Positions 53,073-62,300 of a stretch of DNA of 64,000 bases are shown piece by piece. How positions within the stretch are numbered: position 1 is the stretch's first letter; every line of letters begins with the position of its first letter. The notes beneath the pieces were generated by a model, which saw nothing but the letters and a program-made list of their open reading frames with translations, did no database searches and was not told the origin of the DNA. Origin of the DNA: Nitratireductor indicus C115 (GTDB lineage Bacteria > Pseudomonadota > Alphaproteobacteria > Rhizobiales > Rhizobiaceae); contig NZ_AMSI01000003.1 in NCBI RefSeq assembly GCF_000300515.1, positions 124,001-188,000 of the forward strand, read 5' to 3'. Made by a program: the position numbers and the translations under genes.

Positions 53073-54169
53073 TCGTCTGGCCGGACCTTGCCCGCTCCAT
53101 GCCGGCCGAGGCCGAACCTGTTCTCGCGCCGATTGAAGCGGGCGGTCGATTCCCTGTCCCTCCTATTCGCGACACTGCCGAAGACGGAGCTTCCGGCGCA
53201 GCGCCCGATATTCCGAGCCCCGCGAACGCGGCACGGTTGCCGCCACCCGCAGGAAAGCTCCTGACGGCTGGCCTTGTCGCGACCCTACTGGTTTCGGTTC
53301 TCGCCCACGGCGCGGTGCTCGCACTGCTGCGCGACATGCTTCCCGTCGAAGGCATGGAGGCGGCGAGCAATGCCGTTTCCGTGGAAATCATACTGGAAGC
53401 CCCCCCGGAACCGCCCGCACAGCCCATAGCAGGAAGCAAAGAACAGCCGGAAGAGCAGCTGGCGCAAACGCGCCCTCCCGAGACTGTGGAGCCCCAGGAC
53501 GAGAAATCCACCGAACCCGAACAGGAAAGCAAAAACAGCGACTTGCCGAAAGACCCGGAATCGCCTTCTGAGGACACAGGGGAAACGGCGGAAGCAGAGG
53601 AAAGCCGGCCAATCCCAATGGATCGCCCCGCCGAAGAACCCGTCGCCCTGCCGCTTTCCACAGAGGCTCCACTACCGACCCCGCGTCCCGCTCCACCCCC
53701 AGCGGAAAATCAGCCCCGCATAGCTCCGAAGGTCGCTGCGCCACGCAAGATCGCCAAACCTGCCCCGGCGCAGAAGGCATCGCCTCGCCCCGCACGGCCT
53801 AAGCCAGCGGCAAAGGCTGAAGCCAGACCCGCGCCCCGTTCCTCCAGCGGCAATACCGGGCGCAAGGGCGGAGCGACGAAGGGTGAGCAGGCAGCCTATG
53901 CTCGCCGTCTGCTTGGCCATGTGCAGCGCCATAAAAAATATCCGGCGGCCGCCCAAAACCAGAGACTTTCAGGCCGTGCCGGCTTGTCGATCACCATCGA
54001 CCGATCCGGCCGCCTTATCGACGCGAAACTGCGGAAGGCAACCGGGCACGCGATCCTCGACAAGGAAGCACTCGCCACCGCCCGCCGCGCCGCGCCCTAT
54101 CCGCGTCCACCCGAGGGCGTTGGCGGAAAAACCATCAGCATTTCCGTCAATCTTGATTACAAGCGCTGA
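53069..54169 (+). CDS. tonB: TonB energy transducer dedicated to the B12 operon
   Basis: A 366-residue protein. A single transmembrane helix at about 64-87 contains S-V-L-A-H (Ser76, His80), the S-x-x-x-H motif TonB uses to contact ExbB/ExbD. Then come a Pro/Glu/Lys-rich periplasmic spacer (about 95-275) and the C-terminal TonB domain (about 290-366: Y-A-R-R-L-L-G-H-V-Q-R-H-K-K-Y-P, L-S-I-T-I-D-R-S-G-R-L). The 63-residue cytoplasmic N-terminus before the helix is longer than in classical TonB. Its ATG overlaps btuD by four bases. No exbB/exbD follow, so it must use a pair encoded elsewhere. Confidence 0.9.
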   Translation: MIVWPDLARSMPAEAEPVLAPIEAGGRFPVPPIRDTAEDGASGAAPDIPSPANAARLPPPAGKLLTAGLVATLLVSVLAHGAVLALLRDMLPVEGMEAASNAVSVEIILEAPPEPPAQPIAGSKEQPEEQLAQTRPPETVEPQDEKSTEPEQESKNSDLPKDPESPSEDTGETAEAEESRPIPMDRPAEEPVALPLSTEAPLPTPRPAPPPAENQPRIAPKVAAPRKIAKPAPAQKASPRPARPKPAAKAEARPAPRSSSGNTGRKGGATKGEQAAYARRLLGHVQRHKKYPAAAQNQRLSGRAGLSITIDRSGRLIDAKLRKATGHAILDKEALATARRAAPYPRPPEGVGGKTISISVNLDYKR

Positions 54170-54246
54170 TCGGGCCAAGCCTGGTGTATGCGGTCAGGTA
54201 AAACGACCTGCCGTCGAACGGCCTTCCATGAAACCGCTGAACTGCC

Positions 54247-55647
54247 TTATCGCGCATCCATCGCTGCGCGGGCGTTGATCAACCCCGAGCCGAAATCATT
54301 GTCGCGGCCCGGCGCACCGAGGTCAACGGCGGTCGTAGCGAGAAGCTCCGACAGCGCCTGCGGTTCGATGCGCTTACCCGAATGCATGAGATTGGCAATC
54401 GCCCCGGACACCACGGCGGCGGCAAACGACGTACCCGTGACCGCATCCATTCCGCCCGGCACCGGCGCCATCACGTCGACACCGGGAGCAGACAGATCGA
54501 TATAACGCCCCCGATTGGCCTGTTCCATGAGCCGGTCCTCAGCATCCGTGGCTGTTACGGCAATCACGCCATCATAGGCCGCAGGATAACCGAAAGGCGC
54601 GCCTGGTCCATTGTTGCCGGCCGCCGCCACAAGCACGACGCCACGCGCCATGGCATTGGCGCAAGCAGCATCGAAAAGCTCATTTTCCGGGCCGACAAAA
54701 CTCATATTGACGATTTCCGCCCCCTGCTCCACCGCCCAGTCGAGAGCAGCAAGAAGCACATCCGCACTCGAAACACCCGCTTCGAAAGCCCGCGCGTGGA
54801 GCAGCCGCACGCCGGGCGCGACGCCGCGAAACGCTCCGCGTCCGGCAATCAGACCAGAAATCGAAGTGCCATGCCCGCGATCCTCCACCGGCATATCCGG
54901 CAAGGCATCGAAGTTCTCGGCAACCGCATCCTTCAGGGCCGGATGCTCCGGATCCAAGGCCGTATCGATGACGGCGACACTGACATTCTCACCGCTCGCA
55001 GCCCCCGCATCGAGTGCAATGCGCTCGAAAGCGTAGTTGACGAGGCTCGCTGCCTGCTGGAGTTCGAACACATGGTTGGGCGCGCGTGTGGCAAGGCGTC
55101 CCTCGTCGGCCAGCTGTGCGAGCACAATGCTCACCGGCCGCCCATCGGGAATGCCGAAGCGCGCAACCGTCTGCCCGAGCAGGCCCGAAACCCGCGCCGA
55201 ACGCAGTTCGAGGCCGAACTGCTGGGCGATTTCCGTCGCAACCCCGGCTCCGCCATCGAGCGTGACCAGAACCTCGTCGGGAACGAAACGCCCGGCGATT
55301 GCCCGCACCGGCTCGACCACAGGGCGCCTCGCCCCATTCTGGGAGAGCGGAGCGGAAGCAGCGCTTGCAGATTGCGCGCCATCGCTCCCGCTTGGGTTGG
55401 CCTGATCGCCTGCGGCGGAGGGCGCAGCCGGATTGGCGACAGCTCCCTGTCCCGGTCCGAAAAGCTCGGCCAGCACGGGCGGCAGAAAAATGACATTGCG
55501 TCCAGCCAAAGGCCTTTCCGTTGCAGGGTCGGCATCTGCGGCAGCAGGTTCCTGCGCTGACGCGAAGGAACCCGCAAACAGCAGAACGCCAAAGCAAAGT
55601 GCGGCAATGCCGCGCTTTGCCAATGTGCCGTACCGGCTACCGATCAA
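54247..55647 (-). CDS. Secreted S8 (subtilisin) serine peptidase beside ECF sigma/anti-sigma genes
   Basis: A 466-residue exported subtilase. Signal peptide about 8-31 (F-A-S-A), low-complexity A/P/S/G stretch 65-105, a prodomain-like region 120-200 (F-V-P-D-E-V-L-V-T-L), then the catalytic domain: Asp228 in V-I-D-T-A-L-D, His259 in D-R-G-H-G-T-S, Asn345 in A-A-G-N-N-G, Ser407 in V-T-G-T-S-F-A-A. All residues of the triad are present. Start TTG 55647 has GGAGAGG close upstream; longer frames run through the anti-sigma gene. It is 16 bases downstream of the anti-sigma gene and probably in one operon, which suggests that it is a target or a proteolytic partner of the sigma switch. Confidence 0.88.
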   Translation of the reverse strand: MIGSRYGTLAKRGIAALCFGVLLFAGSFASAQEPAAADADPATERPLAGRNVIFLPPVLAELFGPGQGAVANPAAPSAAGDQANPSGSDGAQSASAASAPLSQNGARRPVVEPVRAIAGRFVPDEVLVTLDGGAGVATEIAQQFGLELRSARVSGLLGQTVARFGIPDGRPVSIVLAQLADEGRLATRAPNHVFELQQAASLVNYAFERIALDAGAASGENVSVAVIDTALDPEHPALKDAVAENFDALPDMPVEDRGHGTSISGLIAGRGAFRGVAPGVRLLHARAFEAGVSSADVLLAALDWAVEQGAEIVNMSFVGPENELFDAACANAMARGVVLVAAAGNNGPGAPFGYPAAYDGVIAVTATDAEDRLMEQANRGRYIDLSAPGVDVMAPVPGGMDAVTGTSFAAAVVSGAIANLMHSGKRIEPQALSELLATTAVDLGAPGRDNDFGSGLINARAAMDAR

Positions 55648-55663
55648 GACCCTCTCCCATCGT

Positions 55664-56317
55664 TCACTCCGCCGGTCGCCGACCGGCAACAACGGTTGCG
55701 ACGACGCCTGTCTCCTGCAAACGCGCGACAATATCGTCATATTGCGCGCCGTTTTCGGCGGGCACAACCACACGATACAGTCCGCCAGGCAAGGGGCCCG
55801 CATCGATCTTGAGCTTCAGCGCGCCAAGGGCCGCCGAAACATCGGCGATAGCCGCATCCTCCTTGAAGGTGACGAAGGCGAAGGGCGCATCGGCGGTTTC
55901 TGTACCCGCCACAGAGAAATCGGTCCGCTCGGACAGGTTGAGCCAGACCGTTTGTCCGACGAGAATGGCAATGGCGAGCCCTGCCGCCACCCAGGCTGCC
56001 TGCACGGGCATGGAGGGCAGGAAGCGCGCCAGCCTCTCGCGCAGGGACAAGGCCGGCTGTCGCTGTGGCCCCGCCTCGCTTTCGAGCGCTTCGGAAAAGC
56101 GGGCAAGCGCATCGGCAGGCGGACGGATTGCCTCATTCGTCTCCATCGTGGCGGAATACTCCGCTTCCGCGTCGGCAAGCGAGGCCATCGCGTCGGGATC
56201 GGAGGCAAGCCATTCCTCCACTTCATGCAACTCCGCGCCTGAAAGCGTTCCATTGAGGAAGAAAGGCAGGAGAGCCTCGAGCCGGTCGCGGCGGTTGGAA
56301 AGAGCTTTGTCGTTCAT
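55664..56317 (-). CDS. Transmembrane anti-sigma factor
   Basis: A 217-residue protein: N-terminal cytoplasmic part (1-105) with the helical anti-sigma arrangement (L-P-F-F-L-N-G-T-L-S-G-A-E-L-H-E-V-E-E-W-L), one transmembrane helix about 107-127 (A-A-W-V-A-A-G-L-A-I-A-I-L-V-G), and an 85-residue periplasmic domain (about 135-217). It has no zinc H-x3-C-x2-C motif. The periplasmic domain looks like an alpha/beta sandwich (see findings). It overlaps the sigma gene by four bases (ATGA at 56314-56317), the usual layout for sigma/anti-sigma pairs. Confidence 0.85.
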   Translation of the reverse strand: MNDKALSNRRDRLEALLPFFLNGTLSGAELHEVEEWLASDPDAMASLADAEAEYSATMETNEAIRPPADALARFSEALESEAGPQRQPALSLRERLARFLPSMPVQAAWVAAGLAIAILVGQTVWLNLSERTDFSVAGTETADAPFAFVTFKEDAAIADVSAALGALKLKIDAGPLPGGLYRVVVPAENGAQYDDIVARLQETGVVATVVAGRRPAE

Positions 56318-56886
56318 GGCCAGCCTCGATCGTATCCAGCCGCCTTCAAAGCCTCGCCGAGCTTCTTGCGGGCGTAAAACATTCTCGTCTTCACGGTGGC
56401 GACCGGCACGGCGAGAATATCGCCGATCTCCGTCACGGACTTGCCATGGTAGTAGGCAAGGTCGACCACCTCGCGATGTTCATCGGACAGGCCGTCGACG
56501 AAACGGCGCAATGCGGACGCCTTGTCGTCCTTCATCGTCACCACTTCGGGCGTATCGGCGCCGTCAGCCACGGCTTCAGCCTGCCCCTCATCCAGTGCTT
56601 CCTCGCTGCGTTTGCGCAGCATCGAAAGCGCCTTGAAGCGGGCAATGCCGAGAAGCCAGGTCGAAACCTGTGCGCGTCCCTCGAAGCGAGCCGCCTGGCG
56701 CCACACTTCCAGAAACACTTCATTTGCAACATCGTCTGCCATGGTCTCCGATCCCGTCTGGCGCATCACGAAACGGTAGACCCGTGCGTGGTGGCGCATG
56801 AACAGGAGCCTGAGCGCCGCACGATCGCCGCGCGCCACCCTTGCCACGAGATCGGCATCGGACGTCTCGCCCGAACCACCGCTCAT
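56314..56886 (-). CDS. ECF (sigma-70 family) RNA polymerase sigma factor
   Basis: A 190-residue ECF sigma factor. Region 2 about 25-95 (L-F-M-R-H-H-A-R-V-Y-R-F-V, D-D-V-A-N-E-V-F-L-E-V-W-R, S-T-W-L-L-G-I-A-R-F-K-A-L) and region 4 about 125-185 (L-S-D-E-H-R-E-V-V-D-L-A-Y-Y-H-G-K-S-V-T-E-I-G, V-P-V-A-T-V-K-T-R-M-F-Y-A-R-K-K-L). It directs transcription of its own operon and probably other envelope genes when released by the anti-sigma factor. Repeat copy C lies 78 bases upstream. Confidence 0.93.
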   Translation of the reverse strand: MSGGSGETSDADLVARVARGDRAALRLLFMRHHARVYRFVMRQTGSETMADDVANEVFLEVWRQAARFEGRAQVSTWLLGIARFKALSMLRKRSEEALDEGQAEAVADGADTPEVVTMKDDKASALRRFVDGLSDEHREVVDLAYYHGKSVTEIGDILAVPVATVKTRMFYARKKLGEALKAAGYDRGWP

Positions 56887-56963
56887 GGCCGGCCCTTCGC
56901 CACTGTGTCGCGCGGCGGGACGATTAGGTTCATCGCATTTCCCCTTTTTCAGCGAACGCTAAA

Positions 56964-57008
56964 GCATTTTGCCACCAGAGGAAATCGTCTGATGTCCCCA
57001 TAATGGGG
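56964..57008 (-). repeat. Intergenic palindromic repeat, copy C (degenerate)
   Basis: GCATTTTGC, then CAGAGG...ATCGTCTGA and GTCC-CA-AATGG follow the pattern of copies A and B, with more mismatches and an altered outer arm. It lies upstream of the sigma gene, in the same orientation as the other two copies. Confidence 0.45.
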
Positions 57009-57119
57009 AGAAAACAACAGGATAGAACGTCCGCCCCGCATCCCACGCAAGCCCCGGCGTCTTCATGCTTGCGCCTGCTCCACACCTTTCCCGTGAACCT
57101 TTTCGTTCCCCAGTCACAC

Positions 57120-57379
57120 AGACCCGTCAGGGTTCGCATGGTGCGCGCCCGGAAAGGAGTGTTCCCATGACACGTAACGACCAACGCCGAAGTGTGACGG
57201 AACCACCGCCTGCCCCGGTGGGCATGGTTTTGTTGACGCTACGGAAACCGAGGCGTACCCTTGCCTGCGACGGGGTTTTGAGTGGCCCCGCTTCGGGGGA
57301 TTTTGCCGGAAACACAGGGACCGGGCGCATCAAGGACGCCCAGCCGGCAACCCTCCCGAACGGCGGCGGGAGGTATGTC
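57120..57379 (+). promoter_or_regulatory. Long structured leader with ribosome-site hairpin and S-box-like core
   Basis: About 260 bases with no convincing ORF before the secreted-protein gene. GGGCG (57323-57327) pairs with CGCCC (57337-57341), and CCTCCC (57352-57357) pairs with the ribosome site GGGAGG (57368-57373), which could hide it. GCCGGCAACCCTCCC (57343-57357) after GCATCAAGG resembles the core of SAM-I/SAM-IV (S-box superfamily) riboswitches as I remember it, but the closing P1 stem and later elements are not evident. A hairpin CCCC-gcttc-GGGG lies at 57286-57298. An upstream ATG at 57167 with GAAAGGAG could begin a longer reading frame. Confidence 0.4.
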
Positions 57380-59377
57380 ATGTTCAAGCTCACGGGTTTC
57401 CCGAAGCACTGCAACGGGAAAACGCGGCGCAATCCCGCATCTTTGACCCGGCGCATGCGAACGGGCATTGCAGCATTGGCATTTGCCTTTTCCGCGGGGA
57501 CTTTTCTCTCTGCGCCGGCGAGCGCACAGGAAAACGACGTCGTCCAGCCCGGTTTCATGGCCGTTACCGGCTTTCCCGGAACGATCATTCCCGGTTTCGA
57601 GGAAGGCCTTCTGCCCGGCATCGACCCGGTAGACGAGACCTTCATCGATATGGATCGCGCTTCTCTGCGCATCTTCGACATGACATTCCTCGGCGGGCCT
57701 CCAAAGGGCCAGCTGGTCTTCACGCCGCCTCCTTTCGAAGTCGCGGCCGGCGAGATCGGGCAGGTATTCGGGCTTGCCTATGATGATGGCATCCGCGAGG
57801 AGAGTCCCCGCATCGTACCCAACCTCTATGCGGCGGCCACCTCCTTCCACGGCATCCAGATCGTCACCGACGACGAGGATGAGGACGGCAGACCCGAACG
57901 CCAGAGGCGCGGCGCGCCCGGCGCACGCTTTATGGATGGCCAGTTCGGCGAGAGGAATGGCGGCGGTCCCGGCACGATCTGGAAGATCGATGGCGAGACC
58001 GGTGCGATTTCGCGTTTCGCCGACATCGACACCAACAGCGGCCCCGGCATCGGCAACCTCGCCTTCGACCGGCAGCACCGCCAGTTCTTCGCCTCCGATC
58101 TGGATTCCGGCCTCATCCACCGCATCGACATCGACGGAAACCTGATCGACACTTTCGATCACGGAACCGCAGGCCGCCCCGAACACGGGCTGGATCCGGT
58201 CGCCGATGATGGCGCTGTGATGGACATTCAAGGAGCCGCCTTCGAAGCGGCCGAGCCGCGCTCCTGGGGCTATACCCAGGATGAACGCCGCGTCTACGGC
58301 CTCGCTGTCCATGGCGGCAGGCTTTACTACGCGGTCGGCGAGGAAGCGGAAATCTGGTCGGTCGGTCTCGCGCGAGACGGCAGCTTTGCAGGCGATCCGC
58401 GCTGGGAGCTAACCGTCGAGGCGGAGGAAGACCTTCCCATCACCGATATCGCCTTCGACGGGCGTGGCTTCATGTATCTCGCCCAGCGCGGCAAGGTCGA
58501 AAACCGCTACAACTATTCGAGTTTCGCCGACAGCGGCGAGGCTTCGGTTCTGCGCTACTGGCGCGAGAGCCCGGACGATCCGGAAACCGAAAGCATCTGG
58601 GTTCCGGTCCCGCAGGACTATGCTGTGGGCTTTCCCAGCCCGAACCGCCAGGCGACCGGCGGCATTGACCTGCAATATGGATACGGGGCCGACGGTTTCA
58701 TAAACCGCAACGCCTGTTCCGACACGCTGGTAAAAACGGGAGACCGCCTGCGCGATGATCCTGCCCGCGAAAACGAGCTGATCGAGGGCGGGCCGCTTGC
58801 CGTTCAAGGGGTGCAGCTCACCGCCACCTTCCTGGTGCGGCCTCAGAACGTGCCGCCCTTCGGCTCGTGGTTTGCCGATTATGACGGCTTCTTCGAGGAT
58901 GCCGAAACCACCGGCCATGTCGGCGATGTGGAAGTCTGGCGTCCCTGCGAGGGCCGCGCGGGATGGTACGAACCGATCCCCTATCCGGGCGACTATCCCC
59001 TGCCCGGCTGGCCTCCAGGCTTCCCGCCGCCTCCCGGTGGCGACATTCCGCCCTGCATCGAGATCGAGGCGGCAGAATATTTCTGCACCCCCTCCGGCCT
59101 TGAGGCAGATCTCTACATCCGTGACCGCTCCGGCATCGGTGGCGATGCGCTTGCCGCAAAATCACTGACGCCGGGCGTAAGCGTCTTCCCGCCCAAACAG
59201 ACGGTTCCAAGCCTTGCGACGCCCTTCACTCTTGGCGTGAATGGCAACATTCCCGGCGAAACCGTCGAACTTGGCCTGTGCTTCCATCGCGAGGCCGATG
59301 CCGAGGCGGGCGGTGCGTTCCCCTGTTGCAAGGTGACGCTGCCGCTCAAGACGCCACTTGCAAGCTGCGAACCGTGA
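57380..59377 (+). CDS. Large secreted protein with propeller-like body and shared C-terminal domain
   Basis: A 665-residue exported protein: long-N-region signal peptide (hydrophobic A-A-L-A-F-A-F-S-A-G-T-F-L about 34-46, cleavage near A-S-A-Q about 53). The body (about 90-480) has repeated segments such as G-N-L-A-F-D-R-Q-H-R-Q-F-F-A-S-D and I-T-D-I-A-F-D-G-R-G-F-M-Y-L-A that resemble NHL/propeller blades. A Pro/Gly linker (about 540-555) leads to a Cys-containing C-terminal domain (about 557-665) also found in the next gene. I know no named family. ATG 57380 was chosen (GGGAGG six bases upstream), although an in-frame ATG at 57167 has a better-looking ribosome site. Next gene starts 11 bases after it, so they form one unit. 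Confidence 0.75.
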   Translation: MFKLTGFPKHCNGKTRRNPASLTRRMRTGIAALAFAFSAGTFLSAPASAQENDVVQPGFMAVTGFPGTIIPGFEEGLLPGIDPVDETFIDMDRASLRIFDMTFLGGPPKGQLVFTPPPFEVAAGEIGQVFGLAYDDGIREESPRIVPNLYAAATSFHGIQIVTDDEDEDGRPERQRRGAPGARFMDGQFGERNGGGPGTIWKIDGETGAISRFADIDTNSGPGIGNLAFDRQHRQFFASDLDSGLIHRIDIDGNLIDTFDHGTAGRPEHGLDPVADDGAVMDIQGAAFEAAEPRSWGYTQDERRVYGLAVHGGRLYYAVGEEAEIWSVGLARDGSFAGDPRWELTVEAEEDLPITDIAFDGRGFMYLAQRGKVENRYNYSSFADSGEASVLRYWRESPDDPETESIWVPVPQDYAVGFPSPNRQATGGIDLQYGYGADGFINRNACSDTLVKTGDRLRDDPARENELIEGGPLAVQGVQLTATFLVRPQNVPPFGSWFADYDGFFEDAETTGHVGDVEVWRPCEGRAGWYEPIPYPGDYPLPGWPPGFPPPPGGDIPPCIEIEAAEYFCTPSGLEADLYIRDRSGIGGDALAAKSLTPGVSVFPPKQTVPSLATPFTLGVNGNIPGETVELGLCFHREADAEAGGAFPCCKVTLPLKTPLASCEP

Positions 59378-59388
59378 GGGAGGGAGAG

Positions 59389-62300
59389 ATGACCATGTTC
59401 ACCCGCCTTTCACCGCGCAAATCCATCAGTGATGTCACGGAGACGATCATGAAACCTCTTGCTGGAACCTGGCGCGCTCCGCGCTGGCTCCTGGCGGCGG
59501 GCATGGCGCTCTCCACTGCGCTTATCCCGCTCGCCGTGGCCGGACCGGCCGCCGCTCAAACTCCTGAACTTCGCGAAATCGCCCCGGAAGGACCGGACGG
59601 TCCGCGCCTCGACATCGAGCCGCTCGAGCCCGCCCCCAGTTCCGACAAGCTGGTCCCGTTCTTTTATAAGCGCGGCATCCAGCTCGATTGCGATACCGTG
59701 CAATACCGCCTGCGCTTCGGCGTTCGCGGCGATGCGGAGATCATTTCCGGCCCCGCTGCGGCCCTTGTGCTGGACGCGGTCACCTTCGACCTGAAGGATC
59801 AGATCCCCGCCAATCTCAAGATCACCGATGTGCAGATCTCCGGGGACCTGACCGGCCCCGGCGGCGGGCCGCTTCCGGCCCATATCCTGTCGACATCGGC
59901 CACACCAGACGACACGATGGCGCTCAACGGCTTCCGCCTGTCGCCCAATGATCTGGACGGTGACGGAAGTCCCACGCAACGCTACGGCCACGTCATCATA
60001 ACGGCGAAGATCGACCAGTCGGCCTTCCCGGCGGTGACGAATGTATCCAACCAGGCAGAGATCACCATTCGCCGGACCGACGGCGCCGTGCTCGGCGTCA
60101 TACCCTCGCACAATCCGGAACTGCCCGACGATGGGGACTGGAAGACTGGCGACGCCACGCGCATCGTCATAGACGTTACGGAATGCACGCCGCCCCCACC
60201 GCCGCCGCCGCCCGGCGACCGCCCGGAAGAAGCCTGTTTCAAGGTCGAAACCGGTGAGGTCGACTGTGTCGAGGGTGGTGGTGCCTATATCTATCGTATG
60301 GATGTCGGTCCCGAGATGGCCGGCCGCGTGGTGGCCGTCATGTCGACCACGCCCGGCGTGACCATCGACCCGCCGAACCAGCTCGTTCCGGCAGGCGGCG
60401 GAGAACTGGAATGGGAAATCACCGGTGCCGCTCCCGGCGACACGGTGCATCTCGTCGTCACCGGCATCGAGACCTATGCGGGTCCCGCCGAAGGCGTCGG
60501 CCTGTGCTGCTCGCAGACTGTCGACATCGAGATTCCCGAGGATCTCGAATGCCCGCCCGAAGATGACGGCGAACCCGACATCAAGGTCGAGAAGCGCGCC
60601 GATGAGAGCCTCTGCGAGATCGACGGGCCCTGCGACTTCACCATCCGCGTTTCCAATGCGGGCGACGCGCCCTACACGGGCAAGATCGTATTGGACGAGG
60701 TCACGGGACCGGGCAGCGCCACCGTTATCAGCGGCCCCAATGCGCCCTGGAGCTGCGCCCCGATGACAAGCCCCATGTCGTGCGAACACCCTGAAACCAC
60801 ACTCAATCCGGGCGAGTTCGTCGAGTTGAAGCTCGGCTTCCAGCCCGGTGCGGAATGGAGTTGGGGAGCGATCCGCAATTGCGCCGCCTTCGATTACACG
60901 GCAAGCGGTCACGATGCCCCGTTCGGCATCCTGACCAACGATCGGGCCTGCGCCGTGATCGCCATCTGCCTGCCGGGCGGTTCCGACTGCACGCCGCCCG
61001 AGGACAAGACGCCGGATATCGGCGTTCGCAAGCGCGCCGATCCGGCCCAGTGCACACCGGACGGGTTCTGCACCTATGTCATCACCGTCTACAATGCAGG
61101 ACTGGACACGATCGACGGGCCGGTCAGCTTCGTCGATACCTTCCCGGCCGGCGATGTCGCCTCGGCAACCTTCAGCCCGATGCCGCCCTGGAATTGCTCA
61201 GCCCTTTCGGGCAACAGCTTCCAGTGCGATCATCCGGGACTGACGCTCATTCCGGGCGGCGCCACGGACATTCTGGTGCAGGTAGTCGCGAGCGACTATC
61301 CAACCGACGTGGTGGAGAACTGCGCCAAGGTCACGCCGCTTCCCGGCGAAACCAACCTCGAAAACAACGAGGCCTGCGCAAAAGCCACCATCCCCGGAAT
61401 TCAGGATGGCGAGCCGGCGCTGCGCATTCACAAGACCTGCGAGAATGCGGTCTCGAATGGCGCGGTCGCCTGCCGGATCACGATCACCAATGGCGGTAGT
61501 TCCGCCCCGATGGGTCCGGTCCGCGTCAATGACGCCGCCGAAATCATCGGCAGCGGATCGCCGGTGGATATCGCCTCGGTTACCCCCGATGGACCCGAGT
61601 GGACATGCGACCCGGCTCCGACAGCCTCTCTGGGCTGCCAGATCCCCGGTGCCGTCATGACGCCCGGCACCTCACGTCACTTCGATGTGACGGTGAATGT
61701 CTCGACGGGTGAGCGGTTCGAGAACTGCGCACGCGGCTCCTTCGGCCCCGCGCCGGGCGACGACATCGTCTATCCGTTCGGCGAATCCTGCGCTGAGGGC
61801 GGAACCCGCATCACCGTCGAGAAGACGGGTGACGCCCAGTGCCTCCTGGGTGAGCCCTGCGCCTTCGAGGTGACCATTCGCAATGAAGGTCCTTCGGACA
61901 TCTCCGGCCCCGTGCGGATCGGCGATGCCTTGACGGTGGAAGGGTTCGGCAACGTCCCGGCAGAAATCGTCTCGGTCGAGCCGCCTTTCGGCTGCACGCC
62001 CGAGCCGGCCGCCCTGCCCTTCGTCTGTGAGGCCGACCTGACACTGGCAGCCGGTGAAAGCCGTACCCATGTGGTGACGGTCGAGCTGCCCGCCGAGGGC
62101 GGTCTTGCCAACGAGGTCGGCAATGGAGCCGAGGGCCGCAACTGTGCCGCGGTCGTGCCACCCCAGGCGGATGTGCGCGCCATGTCGATGGTGCCTGGTG
62201 CCGCAGCCAATGGCGACGAACGTCCCTTCGACTGCCACGAATTCCGTGTGCTGGCAGAGGATGAAGGTCCGGATGTGCAGTGTTCGCCGGGTCTGGTGTT

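Noticed and set aside
57167-57379. In-frame N-terminal extension of the first secreted protein from ATG 57167
   Set aside because: The ribosome site is good, but the 71 extra residues would bury the signal peptide inside the protein, and the region has strong RNA-like hairpins. I kept it only as an alternative.
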